Shown one piece after another: positions 5,830 through 7,252 of a stretch of DNA of 7,252 nt. Numbering within the stretch: the stretch's first letter is position 1; each line of letters opens with the position of its first letter. Under the pieces are notes generated by a model. The model searched no databases and was not told where the DNA came from. It saw nothing but the letters and a program-made list of their open reading frames with translations. The position numbers and the translations under genes are program-made. Source of the stretch: Actinomycetota bacterium (GTDB lineage Bacteria; Actinomycetota; Acidimicrobiia; Acidimicrobiales; SZUA-35); NCBI GenBank assembly GCA_027730885.1, contig JAQCHM010000168.1, positions 1 through 7,252 on the forward strand, written 5' to 3'.

Positions 5830-7252
5830 CTACTGCAGGAGGAAGCCTTCGTAGCCTTTCTCGACGACCTCGTTGATCACCTTGGTGAACTTCGGGGCTC
5901 CGCCGTTGTAGACGAAGTAGCGGATCTTGCCCTCCTCGTGGCCCTCCACGTTGGAGTTGTAGCCGGTGAACCAGCTCTTGGCTTTTCGCATGAGCACCAT
6001 GCTGTACATGTCAGCCACGTGGGCGGTCCAGTCCTCCTCGGCCCGAGGCGTCGCCTCGACGCGCTGATACCCCGCTTCCCAGATGTGCTCGAGCAGATCG
6101 GTGGTCCAGTTCACGCAGGTCTCGATGCCCCGCGGGAAGTTGGACGATGCCGAACCGCTCTGTGGACCGGCCAGCATCAAGAGGTTCGGGAAGCCGGAGA
6201 CGGCCGCCCCGAGGTACGTCGAGGGTCCTTCTCGCCAACGGTCACGGAGCTTCTCGCCATCGACTCCCTGGATGTCGATGCGGTCGAAGGCGCCGGTGAT
6301 GGCGTCGAAGCCCGTGGCGTACACGATGATGTCGAAGTCGTACTCGGCTGCGGTCGTCTTGATCCCGGTCGGCGTGATGCGCTCGATGGGAGTCTCGGTG
6401 ATGTCGACCAGCTCGACGTTGTCCTGGTTGTAGACCTCGAAGTAGTTGGTCTCCATCGGTACCCTCTGAACACCGAAGCCGTGGTCGCGTGGGATGAGCT
6501 TCTCGGCGACAACGGGGTCATTGACCCGCCGGCGGATCCGGTCGGCGATGTACTCGGAGAACTCGGCGTTGGCTTCGTCGTCGACGAAGATTTCCATGAA
6601 GTTCTGCAGCCAGATACCGAAGCCAGGCTCGTCGTACAACTTGTCCCAGAACTCCAGGCGCTCCTCGCGTGTCAGGTTGTAGAAACCCCGCCGGTCGGGT
6701 CGGTGCTCGAAACCACCCGGGGTCTTGGCACAAGTGGCGAAGATCTCGTCGTAACGGGCCCGGATGTCTGCCATCTCCTCGTCGGAGATCGGGCCGTTGT
6801 TGAGCGGGGCGCTCCAATTCGGTCGACGCTGGAACACCTTCAGCGAACCGACCTTGGGTCCGATGTCGCCGATGACCTGGATGCCGGTCGCGCCGGTTCC
6901 GATCACGGCCACCCGCTTTCCTACCAGATCGACCGGTTCCTTCGGCCAGTGGAAGGTATGCCACGACTGACCCTTGAAGGAATCCATTCCCTCCAGGCGA
7001 GGTGGCGTAGGGGCCGAGAGGAGTCCGACCGCGGTGACGACGAAGCGCGCCGTGACCGTTCGACCATCGCCGATCTTCAGGCGCCACAGGTCACTGGTCT
7101 CGTCCCAGACCATCGACTCGATGGGCGACTTGAACTGCATGTACTTGCGGAGGTCGAACTTGTCGGCGACGAAGTTCAAGTAGCGAAGGTTCTCGGGCTG
7201 GCCCGAGAAGCGCTCCTTCCAGTGCCACTCGTCGAGCACCTCCCGAGAGAAG
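5830..7252 (-). CDS. Class I Baeyer-Villiger monooxygenase (FAD, NADPH), N-terminus cut by the window edge
   Basis: This flavoenzyme would use NADPH and O2 to turn ketones into esters or lactones. The frame is open to the right edge. The GTG at 7239 is not the true start: the four codons before it (FSRE) and those after it match the conserved FSxEVLxEWxW region that lies about 100 residues into the family, so about 80-100 residues with the first FAD motif lie outside. Numbering from that GTG, the full fingerprint FKGQSWHTFHWP is at 88-99 with its His intact at 94, the NADPH motif GTGATG at 114-119, Arg138-Arg139 for the NADP phosphate, the putative catalytic Arg259 in GVQR, and YATGFD near 307-312. 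The C-terminus ends in the typical GYEGFLLQ. It is clearly diverged from the fused BVMO, so it is not a recent tandem copy. The block GYNSNVEGHEEGK near the end differs from the phenylacetone monooxygenase type and marks another subgroup. The substrate is unknown. It converges on the fusion gene with 36 bases between stops. Confidence 0.95.
   Translation of the reverse strand, partial: FSREVLDEWHWKERFSGQPENLRYLNFVADKFDLRKYMQFKSPIESMVWDETSDLWRLKIGDGRTVTARFVVTAVGLLSAPTPPRLEGMDSFKGQSWHTFHWPKEPVDLVGKRVAVIGTGATGIQVIGDIGPKVGSLKVFQRRPNWSAPLNNGPISDEEMADIRARYDEIFATCAKTPGGFEHRPDRRGFYNLTREERLEFWDKLYDEPGFGIWLQNFMEIFVDDEANAEFSEYIADRIRRRVNDPVVAEKLIPRDHGFGVQRVPMETNYFEVYNQDNVELVDITETPIERITPTGIKTTAAEYDFDIIVYATGFDAITGAFDRIDIQGVDGEKLRDRWREGPSTYLGAAVSGFPNLLMLAGPQSGSASSNFPRGIETCVNWTTDLLEHIWEAGYQRVEATPRAEEDWTAHVADMYSMVLMRKAKSWFTGYNSNVEGHEEGKIRYFVYNGGAPKFTKVINEVVEKGYEGFLLQ

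Overview
The window is GC-rich, densely coded bacterial DNA, with five gene loci and no gene-free stretch longer than about 100 bases. High GC, rare Leu TTA/CTA and Ser TCA codons, and the mix of family III CoA-transferase, hydroxyacid dehydrogenase and Baeyer-Villiger monooxygenases (BVMOs) suggest an actinobacterium, perhaps of the Acidimicrobiia type. This placement is inference; no rRNA or marker gene is present. No tRNA, rRNA, CRISPR array, insertion sequence or integrase was seen.

Left part (1-1952, minus strand): a two-gene operon transcribed leftward. A 3-hydroxyisobutyrate dehydrogenase-like enzyme comes first, and a CaiB/BaiF (family III) CoA-transferase starts inside its stop codon (ATGA overlap). 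The CoA-transferase runs off the left edge. A short divergent promoter region (about 1953-2044) separates this pair from the rightward genes.

Middle (2045-5793, plus strand): an ACR3-type arsenite efflux permease, then after 23 bases an unusual gene encoding a complete class I BVMO fused in frame to a complete HSL-type alpha/beta-hydrolase (esterase). The pair would turn a ketone into an ester and hydrolyse it within one polypeptide. The gene is interrupted by a single in-frame TAG at codon 129, with no frameshift. The position is Trp (TGG) in the second BVMO of this window, so one G-to-A change explains the stop. The BVMO fingerprint also has Phe where the family has an essential His. The locus is therefore either a very young pseudogene, a sequencing error, or a case of readthrough, on a BVMO domain that may already have been catalytically altered.

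Right part (5830-7252, minus strand): a second, convergent BVMO with an intact fingerprint, truncated at its N-terminus by the window edge. The two monooxygenases lie tail to tail, 36 bases apart.

Taken together, the ketone-oxidising enzymes, the esterase, the hydroxyacid dehydrogenase and the CoA-transferase look like parts of a ketone or ester degradation locus, with an arsenite exporter placed among them. That pathway link is inference from gene content only.
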